A stretch of 64,000 bases of DNA from Marinobacter sp. EhC06 (GCF_001650915.1 NZ_LXYO01000035.1:124001-188000); one strand, 5' to 3'; positions 47,111 through 58,664 are shown, numbered from the stretch's first letter. Notes: a model not told the origin generated them from the sequence alone. Program-made: numbers and translations.

Positions 47111-47665
47111 ATGCCCCGACGCTTCCATGACGCCGAGGAACTATTCCCACCAGCCACTGCCCTTAAACGCGCCCTTGCCATTATTTACGACGGTTTGATC
47201 AGCATCGCCGTGCTGCTTGTCGCTACCTGGGGATACACCATGGTGGCCGGCTGGATTACGGGCTGGGACCGCTACGAGCAAATGGCCGAGTCCGGCCAGC
47301 TTTCCGGGGACCCAGGCCTGACATTCACCCTGTTTCTGGTTCTTTATCTGTTCTTTGGATATTTCTGGACTCGCATCGGCCAGACCCTGGGGATGCAGGT
47401 GTGGCGGATCCGCATTGAAAACATTGACGGCACGTCAGTGAGCTGGACCAAGGCTCTCAGACGCTATGTGACGGCGGCTGGGGTGATCTTCCTGACCCTG
47501 CTGGGCAGCTACTATTTCGGAGCGGCCACTCTGTTCCTGAGCATCCCGGCAATTGTCGCACTGTTCTATCCGATTAACGGCCTTTCGGTTACTGATCGCC
47601 TGTCCGACAGCGTCGTTGTCTCGGTTCCGAAGGAAACCGCAACGAAAAAGCGCGCGGCGAAGTAA
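47111..47665 (+). CDS. RDD-family membrane protein
   Basis: A 184-residue inner-membrane protein with an RDD domain. Three or so hydrophobic segments are visible: residues about 28-48, 75-95 and 125-155. The motif G-Q-T-L-G-M-Q-V-W-R-I-R is typical of the family. The N-terminus carries PATALKRALAIIYDGLI. A basic C-terminal tail ends TKKRAAK. Function unknown; some relatives act in sodium tolerance. A GGAG precedes the ATG. Confidence 0.85.
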   Translation: MPRRFHDAEELFPPATALKRALAIIYDGLISIAVLLVATWGYTMVAGWITGWDRYEQMAESGQLSGDPGLTFTLFLVLYLFFGYFWTRIGQTLGMQVWRIRIENIDGTSVSWTKALRRYVTAAGVIFLTLLGSYYFGAATLFLSIPAIVALFYPINGLSVTDRLSDSVVVSVPKETATKKRAAK

Positions 47666-47689
47666 CCGCAGAGGGCCAGGGCGGGCCCG

Positions 47690-48751
47690 CTAGCCGGCCC
47701 GTCGCATCAAGATAGCCCCCACAACGGCATTCACTGCGATTGGCACCAGTACCGCCAGCATCGGGTTAAAGCCGTAAACCAGACTCATCGGCCCCAGCAG
47801 ATCCTGCATGTATTTGAAGAGCAACCCCACCAACAGCCCGGTAAACACGCGGAACCCCATGGTGACTGATCGCAACGGCCCGAAAATAAAGGATATGGCG
47901 ACCAGCACCATCACAGCGGTACCCAGGGGCATCAGGGCTTTTTTCCAGAATGCCAGCCAGTAACGCGAGGCATTGAGGTTTTGTTCTCCCAGGTAGCGGG
48001 CGTAGGTGAATAAGCCCGTCATAGACAGATTTTCCGGTTTCACAATCAGGACACTCAGAACGCTTGGTGACAGGCCCGTTTCCCACCTCAGGATCTTGTT
48101 TTCAGAACGGGTGGTTCTGTCGTCCTCGAACTCGGTGGTGCGCACCTTTTCCAGAAGCCAGTAATCGCCCTGATAGATGGCCCGTTCCGCGAAGCTCGCC
48201 GCCAGCAACTGCCTATCCTCGTCAAACCGGAAGCGGGAAACACCGTGAAGCACGCCGTTGGGCTGCACCGCGTTCAGATGAATGTAAACGTTCCCTTCCT
48301 TGTGCCAGACCCCGGACGCCGACGCCACATTGGTGCCCGCACCCAGCGCCACGGCCTTGTCGCTCTGCGCCACACGCTCCGCCGGTGGGGCCACGTACTC
48401 ACCAATCAACACCCCAAGGATGACCACAACCAAAGCCGGCTTCATGGCCGACCAGACAATTCGCTTCAGCGAAACACCGGCCGCCCGGATCACTGTCAGC
48501 TCCGATGAACTGGCCATGGAACCCAGCCCCACCAGACAACCCATGAACGCGCCCAGCGGCAGGTAGTCGTAGATGCGGCGAGGCAGAGTCAGGAAGACGT
48601 ACCAGAGCGCTTCCAGCGTCTGGTAGTCATTCCGGGTATCCTCAAGTTCGGCGATAAAGGCGAAGATCAGATCAAGCGACAGCACCACCACCATAACCAG
48701 GAACATGGCGCCGCCGACGGTCCGCATTACATAGCCGTCAATCCTGCGCAT
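47690..48751 (-). CDS. lptG: LPS export permease LptG
   Basis: A 353-residue inner-membrane permease of the LptB2FG exporter, with six membrane segments and a periplasmic beta-jellyroll. The start MRRIDGYVMRTVGGAM and LGSMASSSELTVIRAAGVS (the coupling helix contact to LptB) are typical. It overlaps lptF by 14 nt. It converges with the RDD gene, with a 24-nt gap. Confidence 0.95.
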   Translation of the reverse strand: MRRIDGYVMRTVGGAMFLVMVVVLSLDLIFAFIAELEDTRNDYQTLEALWYVFLTLPRRIYDYLPLGAFMGCLVGLGSMASSSELTVIRAAGVSLKRIVWSAMKPALVVVILGVLIGEYVAPPAERVAQSDKAVALGAGTNVASASGVWHKEGNVYIHLNAVQPNGVLHGVSRFRFDEDRQLLAASFAERAIYQGDYWLLEKVRTTEFEDDRTTRSENKILRWETGLSPSVLSVLIVKPENLSMTGLFTYARYLGEQNLNASRYWLAFWKKALMPLGTAVMVLVAISFIFGPLRSVTMGFRVFTGLLVGLLFKYMQDLLGPMSLVYGFNPMLAVLVPIAVNAVVGAILMRRAG

Positions 48752-49847
48752 GGACAGCCCCCTCCAGCATCAACCGCCTGCGATGCAGCCAGTCAGGGCC
48801 AAACTGCAGCCAAAGGCCAAACCCTATAAACAGGGCATGAACCCAGAGCATACCGACCCACTCGGGGACCTTGCCCTCGGCCAGCCAGTCCCGGGCCACG
48901 ATCAGCAAGCCCAGGTAGGTAATGTAAACCAGCATCGCCGGAAGCAGGTGAAAGAACCTGCCCTGGCGGGGGTTCACCCGGCTCAAGCGCACCGCCAGCA
49001 AAGTCACTACCGGTACAATCAGCGGCAGTGAAAGGCGCCAGTGCAACAAAGCACGATCTTCAAGCCGGTCTGACTGCATCAGGCTCCAGGTACTGGCACC
49101 CTCTTCCAGCTCCCGGGTTCCAGCCTTGCCGCTCTCGATTTTCAGGCCGTAGGCCTCGAAATCAATAGTGGTGTAATCCAGCTCACCAGCAGCGCCCTCG
49201 AAGCGGCCACCCTCTTCAAGAATCAAAAAACGGCTTCCGGTTTCGGGGTCCACCAGCTGGGAACCGGAATCGGCCGTGATAATGGTCAGCCCCTGACCGT
49301 TGTCGGCGTATTCTGCGATAAAGACGCCCTGCAGGCGGCGTTTGTCTTCGCTCAGGCCTTCGGTGTAAGTCACCCGACCGCCCGACGAGAAATCCTGAAA
49401 GCGACCCGGCGCCAGCATCTCGAACTCCGTGGCCTTACGCTGCTCATTGAAAATCTCTTCAACCTGGTTCATCCCCCAGGGCGAGACGTAAAGACTCATG
49501 GCGCCGACAATAATCATCACGGGGAGACTGCCCAGGAGGGTTTTACCCAACAAGGCCTTGTCACTGACACCGCAGGCGAACAACACCGTCATCTCGCTTT
49601 CAAGGTACATGCGACCGTAGGCAAGCAAGATGCCGATAAAAAGCCCCAGGGGCAGTATCAGCTCGAGGAATCCCGGAAAACGGTAAGCCATGATTTCGAA
49701 CAGAACACCGGCGGAAATGCTCCCCTGGGCGGCACTGTCGAGGTATTTCAGAAAACGGCCGCTCATGAACACCAGCAGCAGGATGCCGGAAACGGCAACC
49801 ATGCTGATCATGATCTGGCGTATGAGGTAACGGAAAATGATGTTCAA
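48738..49847 (-). CDS. lptF: LPS export permease LptF
   Basis: A 369-residue partner of LptG. It begins NIIFRYLIRQIMISMVAVSG and has MYLESEMTVLFACGVS near the coupling helix. The frame runs open upstream to 50015, but a TTG at 49847 with GAGAG about 7 nt before it puts the protein at the family length. An ATG start would give an odd N-terminal extension. The gene is divergent from pepA across 242 nt, as in most gammaproteobacteria. Confidence 0.9.
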   Translation of the reverse strand: MNIIFRYLIRQIMISMVAVSGILLLVFMSGRFLKYLDSAAQGSISAGVLFEIMAYRFPGFLELILPLGLFIGILLAYGRMYLESEMTVLFACGVSDKALLGKTLLGSLPVMIIVGAMSLYVSPWGMNQVEEIFNEQRKATEFEMLAPGRFQDFSSGGRVTYTEGLSEDKRRLQGVFIAEYADNGQGLTIITADSGSQLVDPETGSRFLILEEGGRFEGAAGELDYTTIDFEAYGLKIESGKAGTRELEEGASTWSLMQSDRLEDRALLHWRLSLPLIVPVVTLLAVRLSRVNPRQGRFFHLLPAMLVYITYLGLLIVARDWLAEGKVPEWVGMLWVHALFIGFGLWLQFGPDWLHRRRLMLEGAVHAQD

Positions 49848-50089
49848 ATCGGTCTCTCTGGCCGTATCCGTTGAAACGTGGAGGTCGCTGGGAACTGCGC
49901 GTATTCTATGTAACCTTGGTGTCGAATGACAGAGCAGCCGTATTACACCGATACGAAGGCGCGAACAGGCACCAAAGCCGCGCAAATTGCTTGATAATTT
50001 CCCGGCCCGCCCCAATGCTAGACTAGATCACAATCAAGAACGATTCCCGCCGTCGGCGGATGTCTCGCGAACAATCAACAGGAGTTGCC

Positions 50090-51583
50090 ATGAATTTCAG
50101 CCTGAGCAGTAAAGCCATCGCCAGTAGCAAAGCAGACTGCCTCGTAATCGGCTTGCCTGAGAAGGGTACCTGGCCCGATTCTACCAATCAGGCCGATGAA
50201 GCACTCGGCGGGCTGATCAAGACGCTCCAGAAGGCCGGCGACCTTTCCGGCAAGAATGCCACGACTCTGACAATTCCCCTGACAGACCAGCCCTGGAGCC
50301 GTCTGCTCGTGGTTGGCACTGGCAAGGATACTGATCGCAGCCCTGCCAACTACCGCAAGGCGCTGATCGCGATGATGACCGCACTCAAGGATGGCCCATC
50401 GAAAAGTGTCGCCATCGCCCTGGCGGACACGGCGGTAACCGGAGAAGAGGCCGTGAGTTCCGAAGCCGCCCGGCTGAGCCTGATCGGCCGCACCCTGGAA
50501 GACCAGCTTTACACCTTCAGCGACTTCAAGAGCGAAAAACCCGCCGCCCGCAAGCTCAACAAAGCCGTTGTGCTTGCCTCCAGTGCCAGCAAGGCCCTCA
50601 AGGATGCCTTCAACCTCGGCCTGGCCACCGGTCGAGGCATGAACCTCACCCGGGATCTCGGCAACACTCCACCCAACATCTGCCACCCGGAGTGGCTGGC
50701 CCAGCAAGCGAAGAAGCTGGCCAAGGACTACGACTGCATCAAGACCGAAGTGCTTGATGAAAAGCAGATGGAAAAAATGGGCATGAACACCATCCTGGCC
50801 GTGGGCAAAGGCAGCACACAGCCGCCGCGCCTGATCGTGATGGAATACCGTGGTGGCAAGGCCAAGGACAAGCCCCACGTACTTGTCGGCAAAGGCATCA
50901 CCTTCGACACCGGCGGTATCAGCCTGAAGCCTGGCGAGGGCATGGATGAAATGAAGTACGACATGGGCGGCTCCGCCAGTGTCTTCGGCGCCATGAAAGT
51001 CCTGGCCGAAACCCAACCCAAGATCAACGTGGTGGCCGTGATTGCCGCTGCGGAAAACATGCCGGACGGCGGCGCTTCCCGCCCGGGCGATATCGTAACC
51101 ACCCTCTCGGGCATGACCGTCGAAATCCTCAACACCGATGCCGAGGGCCGGTTGGTACTGTGCGACGCCCTCACCTACGTGAAGAAATTCGACCCGGCCG
51201 CCGTCATCGATCTGGCGACGCTGACCGGTGCCTGCATCATCGCCCTTGGCAATCACGCCACCGGCCTGCTGGCCAACAACGATGATCTGGCCAACGAACT
51301 GCTGGCTGCCGGCGAACGTGCCGGTGACCGGGCATGGCGTCTACCGCTCTGGGACGAATACCAGAGCCAGCTGGACAGCAACTTCGCCGACATGGCCAAC
51401 ATCGGCGGACGCCCGGCCGGCACCATTACTGCAGCCTGCTTCCTGTCCCGGTTCGCCAAGGACTACCGCTGGGCCCACCTGGACATCGCCGGCACCGCAT
51501 GGCATTCCGGCAAAGCCAAAGGCTCCTCCGGCCGTCCGGTCCCTCTGCTGGTCGACTACCTGATGTCCCATGCCGGAAAATAA
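50090..51583 (+). CDS. pepA: Leucyl aminopeptidase (PepA)
   Basis: A 497-residue M17 metallopeptidase. The metal site is in VGKGITFDTGGISLK and the NTDAEGRL motif. It removes N-terminal residues from peptides and in some species binds DNA. GGAG lies 5 nt before the ATG at 50090; the frame also opens from 50060. The holC start lies inside its 3' end. Confidence 0.96.
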   Translation: MNFSLSSKAIASSKADCLVIGLPEKGTWPDSTNQADEALGGLIKTLQKAGDLSGKNATTLTIPLTDQPWSRLLVVGTGKDTDRSPANYRKALIAMMTALKDGPSKSVAIALADTAVTGEEAVSSEAARLSLIGRTLEDQLYTFSDFKSEKPAARKLNKAVVLASSASKALKDAFNLGLATGRGMNLTRDLGNTPPNICHPEWLAQQAKKLAKDYDCIKTEVLDEKQMEKMGMNTILAVGKGSTQPPRLIVMEYRGGKAKDKPHVLVGKGITFDTGGISLKPGEGMDEMKYDMGGSASVFGAMKVLAETQPKINVVAVIAAAENMPDGGASRPGDIVTTLSGMTVEILNTDAEGRLVLCDALTYVKKFDPAAVIDLATLTGACIIALGNHATGLLANNDDLANELLAAGERAGDRAWRLPLWDEYQSQLDSNFADMANIGGRPAGTITAACFLSRFAKDYRWAHLDIAGTAWHSGKAKGSSGRPVPLLVDYLMSHAGK

Positions 51584-52085
51584 CCCGGCGCCCTCTCCGG
51601 AACCCGGCAGCCCTGCTGCCGGAGCTTCCGGCCAGGAGGACCGGAACCAACGCTACTGGTTCCATATCCTTGCCCAGAACACCCCTGCCGCCCGCAACCT
51701 CCACGCCGCCAAACTCGTGGACAAAGCCTGGCAGCAGGGAGACCGTGTGTGCATCGTTTGCGATACCATGCAACACGCCGAAGAGCTGGACGACCTGCTC
51801 TGGAACTTCAGCCCCGACGCATTCATCCCCCACAGCGTTGTTCCCGATTCCGCTACCACCTGCCCCGATCCTGTCGGCATCCTGCTCTGCCCGCCGGTTG
51901 CCGAAGATTGGGACACCGTGATCATTCTATCGGCAACGCTGCCGGCGGATGCGGATCGGTTCAAGCGACTGGCGCTGGTCGCTCATAACGACCCGAATGT
52001 GCTTAATCAGGCCCGGTCGCATTTCAAGCAGTTGCGGGCATTGGGGATTGAACCGCGGGTGCATGACCTCAGGAAGCCGGGATAG
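51570..52085 (+). CDS. holC: DNA polymerase III chi subunit
   Basis: A 171-residue chi subunit of the clamp loader that links SSB to replication. The core HILAQNTPAARNLHAAKLVD and FIPHSV segments match HolC. The N-terminus has a Pro/Ala-rich extension of about 25 residues. It overlaps pepA by 14 nt, the usual pepA-holC-valS order. Confidence 0.93.
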   Translation: MPENNPAPSPEPGSPAAGASGQEDRNQRYWFHILAQNTPAARNLHAAKLVDKAWQQGDRVCIVCDTMQHAEELDDLLWNFSPDAFIPHSVVPDSATTCPDPVGILLCPPVAEDWDTVIILSATLPADADRFKRLALVAHNDPNVLNQARSHFKQLRALGIEPRVHDLRKPG

Positions 52086-52090
52086 CCCAT

Positions 52091-52116
52091 GTCGGGTTAC
52101 GCTTCGCTAACCCGAC
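52091..52116. repeat. REP-like palindrome, copy 2
   Basis: GTCGGGTTA and TAACCCGAC with a loop containing GCTTCGC. Same design as copy 1 at 33550-33577 and followed by CTAC. It lies in the holC-valS gap. Confidence 0.7.
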
Positions 52117-52216
52117 CTACGGTTTAAAACGGATTTCGCCGTTGGGCAGGCGACCATGTATAATCGGCCGTCTCAATTTTCCCTTGTGAATCAACCAACG
52201 GTCACTGCAGAACCCC

Positions 52217-55069
52217 ATGGAAAAAACCTACCAGCCAGAAAACATCGAGCGCCAGTGGTACGAAAACTGGGAATCCAAAGGGTACTTCCGCCCCAGCGGT
52301 GAAGGCCAGTCCTACAGCATCGCCATCCCGCCGCCCAACGTTACCGGCAGCCTGCACATGGGCCACGCGTTCCAGCACACCATCATGGACACCCTCACCC
52401 GCTTCAAGCGCATGCAGGGCCGTAACGCACTGTGGACTGTCGGTACCGACCACGCCGGCATTGCCACCCAGATGGTGGTTGAGCGCAAACTCGCTGCGGA
52501 AGAGGACAAGACCCGCCACGATCTGGGCCGGGAAGAATTCATCAAGCGCATCTGGGACTGGAAAGAGCACTCCGGGGGCACCATCACCCGTCAGATCCGG
52601 CGCCTCGGCAACTCTGTAGACTGGGACAACGAACGCTTCACCATGGACGACGGCTTCTACAAAGCCGTTCAGGAAGTGTTTATCCGTCTGTACGACGAAG
52701 GCCTGGTGTACCGTGGCAAGCGCCTGGTCAACTGGGACCCGAAACTGCACACCGCCATTTCTGATCTGGAAGTGGAAAACAAGGAAGAAAAAGGCTTTTT
52801 CTGGCACCTGCGTTACCCGCTGGCTGACGGCGCGCAGACCAAAGACGGCAAAGACTACCTCGTAGTCGCTACCACCCGGCCCGAGACCATGCTCGGCGAT
52901 ACAGCCGTGGCCGTGCATCCGGAAGACGAGCGCTACCAGCACCTGATTGGCAAACACGTGATGCTGCCGCTGGTGAATCGCCGGATTCCCATTGTTGCCG
53001 ACCATCACGCCGATCCGGAGAAAGGTTCCGGCTGCGTGAAGATCACCCCGGCTCACGACTTCAACGACTACGCCGTCGGCAAGCGCAACAACCTGCCGAT
53101 GATCAACGTCATGACCCAGGATGCCAACATCCGGGACGTGGCCGAAGTGTTCAACGCGGACGGCACTGAAAACACCGAACTCGACGGGACCATGCCAAAC
53201 GCCTACGCCGGGCTGACCCGCGAAGCGGCCCGCAAACAGATCGTCGCCGACATGGAAACCGAGGGTCTGGTTGAGAATATCGAGGATCACGTGCTCAGCG
53301 TCCCCCGCGGTGACCGGTCGGGCCTGATTATCGAGCCGATGCTCACCGACCAGTGGTTTGCCGATGCCAAGACCCTGGCCAAGCCGGCCATCGAAGCTGT
53401 TGAGGATGGCCGTATCCAGTTCGTACCGAAACAGTACGAAAACATGTATTTTGCCTGGATGCGGGACATCCAGGACTGGTGTATTTCCCGCCAGCTCTGG
53501 TGGGGCCACCGCATCCCGGCCTGGTACGACGCCGAAGGCAACATCTACGTTGGCCGTAGCGAAGACGAAGTCCGCCAGAAGCACAACCTCGACGCCGACG
53601 TCGCCCTCGAGCAGGACGAAGACGTTCTCGACACCTGGTTCAGCTCTGCCCTGTGGACCTTCGGCACCCTGGGCTGGCCGGAGATCACCGAACGCCTGAA
53701 AACCTTCCATCCAACCGATGTGCTGGTGACCGGCTTCGACATCATCTTCTTCTGGGTAGCCCGGATGATCATGATGACCATGCACTTCATGAAGAACGAA
53801 GACGGTACACCCCAGGTGCCCTTCCATACCGTGTATGTCACCGGCCTGATCCGGGACGAGCACGGCGACAAGATGTCCAAGTCCAAGGGCAACGTGATCG
53901 ATCCGCTGGACATGATCGACGGCATCAGCCTCGATGACCTTCTGGAGAAGCGCACTGGCAATCTGATGCAGCCCAAGCTGGCCGAGAAGATCGGCAAGCG
54001 CACCAAAAAGGAGTTCCCGGAGGGCATCACCGCCCACGGCACCGACGCCCTGCGCTTCACCCTGGCGGCCATGGCCACCACCGGTCGTGACATCAACTGG
54101 GACATGAAGCGCCTGGAAGGCTACCGCAACTTCTGCAACAAGCTGTGGAACGCAGCCCGTTACGTGCTGATGAATACCGAGGACGAAGATTGCGGCGTGA
54201 ATGACGAGCCGGTGGAGCTGTCCCTTGCCGACCGCTGGATCATCAGCGAACTGCAGAGCTGCGAGCAGGATGTGATCCGCCACCTGGACCAATACCGCTT
54301 TGACCTGGCTGCCTACGCGCTGTATGAATTCATCTGGAACGAATACTGCGACTGGTATCTGGAACTGTCGAAGCCGGTGCTCAATGATGAAAGCGCCAGT
54401 GCCGAAGCCAAACGCGGCACCCGTCGCACCCTGGTGCGCGTACTGGAAGCCGTCCTGCGCCTGGCCCACCCGATGATGCCGTTCATCACCGAGGAAATCT
54501 GGCAGCGCATTGCGCCCCTGGCCGGCAAGACCGGAGACAGCATCATGCTGCAGGCCTACCCACAGCCGGATGCCACCAAGCAGGATGCTGCAGTGACCGC
54601 CGATATTGAATGGTTGAAAGGCGTCATCGTTGCAGTGCGAAACATCCGTGGTGAGATGAACATTTCCCCGGCGAAAAAGATCCCGGTATTGCTGCGTGGC
54701 AAAGACGCGGAAGATCAGCGTCGCATGAACGACAACCGCCAGTTCCTGAGCTCCCTTGCCAAGCTGGAGAGCCTTGACTGGTTCGAGGGTGACAAAGCGC
54801 CGATGTCCGCCACCCAACTGGTGGGAGAAATGGAAGTGCTGGTCCCCATGGCCGGCCTGATCGACAAGGATGCGGAACTCAAGCGCCTGGACAAGGAGCT
54901 GGAGCGCCTGCAGAAAGAGATTGGCCGCCTGGAGGGCAAGCTGGGGAACGAGAAGTTTACCGCCAAAGCCCCAGCCGAAGTGGTTGAGAAGGAGCAGGAG
55001 AAACTCCGTGACGCCCAGAGCAGCCAGGCTCGCCTGAGCCAGCAAAGGGCCGACATCGAGGCCATGTAA
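52217..55069 (+). CDS. valS: Valyl-tRNA synthetase
   Basis: A 950-residue class I synthetase. The HIGH motif is HMGH in [13 protein letters not shown], the KMSKS motif is at about residue 552, and a CP1 editing domain lies between. The C-terminal coiled coil (about 880-950) binds tRNA. It starts [20 protein letters not shown] 5-nt gap leads to the panE-like gene. Confidence 0.98.
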   Translation: MEKTYQPENIERQWYENWESKGYFRPSGEGQSYSIAIPPPNVTGSLHMGHAFQHTIMDTLTRFKRMQGRNALWTVGTDHAGIATQMVVERKLAAEEDKTRHDLGREEFIKRIWDWKEHSGGTITRQIRRLGNSVDWDNERFTMDDGFYKAVQEVFIRLYDEGLVYRGKRLVNWDPKLHTAISDLEVENKEEKGFFWHLRYPLADGAQTKDGKDYLVVATTRPETMLGDTAVAVHPEDERYQHLIGKHVMLPLVNRRIPIVADHHADPEKGSGCVKITPAHDFNDYAVGKRNNLPMINVMTQDANIRDVAEVFNADGTENTELDGTMPNAYAGLTREAARKQIVADMETEGLVENIEDHVLSVPRGDRSGLIIEPMLTDQWFADAKTLAKPAIEAVEDGRIQFVPKQYENMYFAWMRDIQDWCISRQLWWGHRIPAWYDAEGNIYVGRSEDEVRQKHNLDADVALEQDEDVLDTWFSSALWTFGTLGWPEITERLKTFHPTDVLVTGFDIIFFWVARMIMMTMHFMKNEDGTPQVPFHTVYVTGLIRDEHGDKMSKSKGNVIDPLDMIDGISLDDLLEKRTGNLMQPKLAEKIGKRTKKEFPEGITAHGTDALRFTLAAMATTGRDINWDMKRLEGYRNFCNKLWNAARYVLMNTEDEDCGVNDEPVELSLADRWIISELQSCEQDVIRHLDQYRFDLAAYALYEFIWNEYCDWYLELSKPVLNDESASAEAKRGTRRTLVRVLEAVLRLAHPMMPFITEEIWQRIAPLAGKTGDSIMLQAYPQPDATKQDAAVTADIEWLKGVIVAVRNIRGEMNISPAKKIPVLLRGKDAEDQRRMNDNRQFLSSLAKLESLDWFEGDKAPMSATQLVGEMEVLVPMAGLIDKDAELKRLDKELERLQKEIGRLEGKLGNEKFTAKAPAEVVEKEQEKLRDAQSSQARLSQQRADIEAM

Positions 55070-55074
55070 CCGGC

Positions 55075-55968
55075 ATGATCGGTATTCTCGGTGCAGGCTC
55101 TCTGGGCAGGCTTTGGGGCGCAATGCTACCCGCGGGTCGCGTTGCCTTCATTGCCAGGCCTGGCGAGCCGACCGACACCGATCTCAGTTACCGTTTCCGG
55201 CCCTTTAAAGGGCCGGAATCAACGGTACGAATCCCATTCCTCAAGGCGGGTAACAAGCCAGATCTGCTTCTGGTCACAACCAAGGCCGGTGACACCCTGG
55301 ATGCCCTGGCGGGGGTGATCGACCAGTTTGCCATGGACACCCCCATCCTGCTTTTCCAGAACGGCCTGGGCAGCCAACAGGCTGTTGCCGACCGGTGGCC
55401 GGAGCGCCCGATCCTGGCCGCCAGCACCACCGAAGGCGCCAACCGGCCGGAGCCGAAGCTTCTCGTTCATGCCGGCACCGGTGATACCTGGGTGGGGCCA
55501 ATGACCGAGCCCGCCAGAGCCGCCGTCAGCAAAACCGTAGAAATGCTGGCAGCCACCGGCCTGGCTGTTCATCCCGAGCCGGACATCCTCCAGCGACTCT
55601 GGCAAAAACTCATCATCAACGCCGGCATCAATCCCTACACCGCCATCCTGGACTGCCCGAATGGCGAGATTTTGAGTACGCACCTGTATCAGAGCACCAT
55701 CGACGACCTTTGCCACGAGCTATCAGAACTGATGGACGCCTCCCTTCAGATCAGAGAGACACCGAACTCCCTGCGGCAGCGCATCGAGCAGGTGGCTCGC
55801 AATACCGCCGGCAACACATCCTCCATGCGTGCCGATGTTCTCAGGGGCCGCCGAACCGAGATAGACTTTATCAACGGTTACCTGACACAGCTGGGAAATG
55901 AACTCAGTATCAAAACTCCAGTGAACCAAATGCTGACCGAACGGGTACAACAACTGTCGTCACACTAA
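55075..55968 (+). CDS. panE: 2-dehydropantoate 2-reductase-like protein
   Basis: A 297-residue ketopantoate reductase family protein. The N-terminal Rossmann fold reads MIGILGAGSLGRLWGAML. The catalytic Lys is in WQKLIINAGINPYTAIL. It reduces ketopantoate with NADPH for pantothenate synthesis; relatives with other ketoacid substrates exist. The gene is 5 nt after valS and 14 nt before pduO. Confidence 0.85.
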   Translation: MIGILGAGSLGRLWGAMLPAGRVAFIARPGEPTDTDLSYRFRPFKGPESTVRIPFLKAGNKPDLLLVTTKAGDTLDALAGVIDQFAMDTPILLFQNGLGSQQAVADRWPERPILAASTTEGANRPEPKLLVHAGTGDTWVGPMTEPARAAVSKTVEMLAATGLAVHPEPDILQRLWQKLIINAGINPYTAILDCPNGEILSTHLYQSTIDDLCHELSELMDASLQIRETPNSLRQRIEQVARNTAGNTSSMRADVLRGRRTEIDFINGYLTQLGNELSIKTPVNQMLTERVQQLSSH

Positions 55969-55982
55969 TCAGGAGCAGACTG

Positions 55983-56540
55983 ATGGGCAACCGCCTTTCC
56001 AAGATTTACACCCGCACCGGAGATGATGGCTCCACGGGCCTGGCCGATGGCAACCGTATTGCCAAGAATGCCCAGCGGGTTGAAGCCATGGGCACCGCCG
56101 ATGAGCTGAATTGTCACATCGGGCTGTTGATCGAGACTCTGGACAGCGACGACGAACTGATTGAAAGCCTGCGCCGCATCCAGCACCACCTGTTCGATCT
56201 GGGGGGCGAGTTTGCCATCCCCGGCAGCCGGGTGATCGGTGATGATCATATCGAATGGCTGGAGAACACCCTGGACCGGCATAACGAGGGTCTGCCACCT
56301 CTGAAGAACTTTATCCTGCCTGGCGGCACACCTGCGGCAGCCCAGTGCCACCTGGCCCGGGCGGTATCCCGTCGGGCGGAGCGAGTGGTTGTTGCCCTCG
56401 GCCATGAAGATTCTATCAATACCGCCTCCCGGCACTACCTGAATCGTCTGTCGGATCTGTTGTTTGTCATCGCCCGCGTCCTGGCCCGTCGCGATGGTGG
56501 TAAGGAAATTCTCTGGGAGCAAAAAAAATCCGGCCTCTAG
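55983..56540 (+). CDS. PduO-type cob(I)alamin adenosyltransferase
   Basis: A 185-residue enzyme that transfers adenosine from ATP to cobalamin. The motifs KIYTRTGDDGSTGLADG, the central TADELNCHIGLL and the C-terminal LNRLSDLLFVIARVLARRD fit the PduO/MMAB family. Its stop lies in the loop of a terminator hairpin. No cobalamin-dependent gene is next to it. Confidence 0.92.
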   Translation: MGNRLSKIYTRTGDDGSTGLADGNRIAKNAQRVEAMGTADELNCHIGLLIETLDSDDELIESLRRIQHHLFDLGGEFAIPGSRVIGDDHIEWLENTLDRHNEGLPPLKNFILPGGTPAAAQCHLARAVSRRAERVVVALGHEDSINTASRHYLNRLSDLLFVIARVLARRDGGKEILWEQKKSGL

Positions 56541-56551
56541 GGGCCGGATTT
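56526..56551. terminator. Terminator between pduO-type gene and chemoreceptor
   Basis: AAATCCGGCC pairs with GGCCGGATTT across a 6-nt loop. The minus-strand reading ends in an eight-T run, so it mainly serves the chemoreceptor. The plus-strand reading has a three-T end. Confidence 0.85.
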
Positions 56552-56582
56552 GTCTTCACTGTTACTCGGAAGCTGGCGCCAG

Positions 56583-58613
56583 TCAGACCTTGAAGGCCTC
56601 CACCAAGCGCTGGAGTGAGGCGGTCAGCTGCGACATTTCCCGCGAGGAACCGAGCGTCTCCTCGGCGTTGGCGGCAGTCCTCTGACCCAGCTCACCAATC
56701 TGCTCAACGTTCGAATTCACGTTCTTGGCAACGGCGGATTGCTCTTCCGCCGCCTGGGCAATCTGGTGGCTCATATCCACGATCACCGAAATACCCTTGG
56801 CGATCCTGTCCAGAGCCTCCGTGACCTCACCCGACTTCTGCACCGTCGCCTCGGTCACGTCCCGACTGTTGGTCATGGCTGACACCGCATCTTTCACGCC
56901 GCTCTGAAGGCGGGAAATCATACCCTCAATCTCTTCAGTGGATTTATGGGTACGCTGGGAAAGCGAGCGAACCTCATCGGCAACTACCGCAAAACCGCGC
57001 CCCTGCTCACCGGCCCTGGCAGCCTCGATAGCGGCATTCAGAGCCAGCAGGTTGGTTTGTTCGGCAATCGCCTTGATCTCGACCAGCACCTGGCTGATGT
57101 TGTCACTGTCCTTGCTGACCCGGTTGATCACTTCCACGGCGCCAGATATCTCGCCCGCCAGCTTGTTGATGGTTTCAACGGTGTCGGCAACCACACCACG
57201 CCCGGTTTCCGTATCCTGTTCGGCGTTACTGGCGCTGTCTGCAACCCGGTGAGCGCTTTCTGTGACTTCGTGGACCGCCTCAACCATCTGGTTCATGGCC
57301 TCGTTGATCTGGCCGCTTTCTTCCATCTGGCGTGCCACGGCCTCGCTGTTGGCAGCCGCGGTGTCGTTGACCCGGGTCGCCTGCTGGTCCACATCCGCCG
57401 TGGTCCGGCTGACCGAGCGAATCAGCTCGGCAATCCGGTCGGTCATGTTGTTGAACTCAGTGGTCAGTTCGCCCAGCTCGTCGCGGTTACGCAACATGAT
57501 ATGGGTGGTCATATCACCGGCAGCGACGCTCCGTGCAGCCTCGCTGAAGCGGTTGATGGCGGTGCGCACCGACATAAAGAAACCGATATAGAGATAGACG
57601 ACCACCAGCAGGATGGCAATGAGAGCAATGACGATCAGCCGACGCTGGTTAATCTCACTCCCAAGCCGTGCTCGCAGGTTCGAATCGACAACACTGAACG
57701 CAGCCGTCTTGACCGCGTCGTAATGGGCCAGTTGCCCGGACATCAGATCGTCGTATTCGGTCCAGGGCATTTCCAGACGCATTGGCGTAATCACGTTCAG
57801 ATCCAGCTGATCCCGGACCACCATCAGGCTCTCATCAACCCGCTGAATGGCATTGCCCGCCTGCTCGGTCAACCTCGGAGATGCCTCGGAGGCCAGGGCC
57901 AACGCAGGTGAGAGCAATGAGCTGCGATTGGTCAGCTGGTCATAGATCGCGTTCAAGGTCTCGCTCAGGGCATAGCCCACCTGCCCCTCAACCAGCGCGA
58001 AGATGCCGTATGATTTTGCACGGCCGATCACGGTGCGTGCGGCGGGGAGCGAGTCGCTGACCAGGCCAAGAATAAGCTGGTTCTCCCTCGAGGCTCCCTG
58101 CCCCAAGCCTGAAATTTCAATGGTCGCGGACAGCAGAGCCTGGGCCTTCTGGACAAACTCCTGATAATACTTGAACTGGGGATCGAAGCTGCCCTGATAG
58201 TTATCATCCGCCCGGAGTGCCTCCCACTCCTGGCGAAGGGACTGCACCTGTTCAGCCCATGAGCCGGTTGTATCGAACGAACGCTCTTCGGCAACGAGTG
58301 CCGCCAGAGTGTCGTCTATCTCACCGGCCGCTTCTTCAGAAACTGCCGTAATAGCGGATTCATCCTTGATAATTGCCGGTGAACGGTAATCCCGATAATC
58401 CATCGCGGCGTCCACCAGCCGATCCACCTGCTGAAGCTGTTCAAGCCCCTCGACACCTCGAGTCATGGTCTGAACCGAGCGGTTCAGCTCGGAAATGGCA
58501 AGCCAGGACAGTCCACCGATCGGTAACAGGAACAGAATGCTGATGAGGCTGAACTTGTAGACCATCGGCAGCCGGTTCATCAGTGCAATGGCAGGATTAA
58601 TGAGTTGCTTCAC
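56583..58613 (-). CDS. Methyl-accepting chemotaxis protein
   Basis: A 676-residue receptor with a first membrane segment at about 18-37, a large helical periplasmic region of about 280 residues, a second membrane segment ([20 protein letters not shown]), HAMP, and the signalling hairpin ending in [20 protein letters not shown]. Ligand unknown. I chose a GTG at 58613 because GAGGG is 5 nt before it; an in-frame TTG at 58640 is also open. A sigma-28-like promoter lies 52 nt upstream. Confidence 0.9.
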   Translation of the reverse strand: MKQLINPAIALMNRLPMVYKFSLISILFLLPIGGLSWLAISELNRSVQTMTRGVEGLEQLQQVDRLVDAAMDYRDYRSPAIIKDESAITAVSEEAAGEIDDTLAALVAEERSFDTTGSWAEQVQSLRQEWEALRADDNYQGSFDPQFKYYQEFVQKAQALLSATIEISGLGQGASRENQLILGLVSDSLPAARTVIGRAKSYGIFALVEGQVGYALSETLNAIYDQLTNRSSLLSPALALASEASPRLTEQAGNAIQRVDESLMVVRDQLDLNVITPMRLEMPWTEYDDLMSGQLAHYDAVKTAAFSVVDSNLRARLGSEINQRRLIVIALIAILLVVVYLYIGFFMSVRTAINRFSEAARSVAAGDMTTHIMLRNRDELGELTTEFNNMTDRIAELIRSVSRTTADVDQQATRVNDTAAANSEAVARQMEESGQINEAMNQMVEAVHEVTESAHRVADSASNAEQDTETGRGVVADTVETINKLAGEISGAVEVINRVSKDSDNISQVLVEIKAIAEQTNLLALNAAIEAARAGEQGRGFAVVADEVRSLSQRTHKSTEEIEGMISRLQSGVKDAVSAMTNSRDVTEATVQKSGEVTEALDRIAKGISVIVDMSHQIAQAAEEQSAVAKNVNSNVEQIGELGQRTAANAEETLGSSREMSQLTASLQRLVEAFKV

Positions 58614-58664
58614 AGTGACCCTCGTGCTGGCAAATAACAACTGAACGTAAGTTCTTTTCTTATA

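Noticed and set aside
52202-55123. A 973-codon open frame on the minus strand
   Set aside because: Antisense to valS across its full length, without family motifs or a ribosome-binding site.
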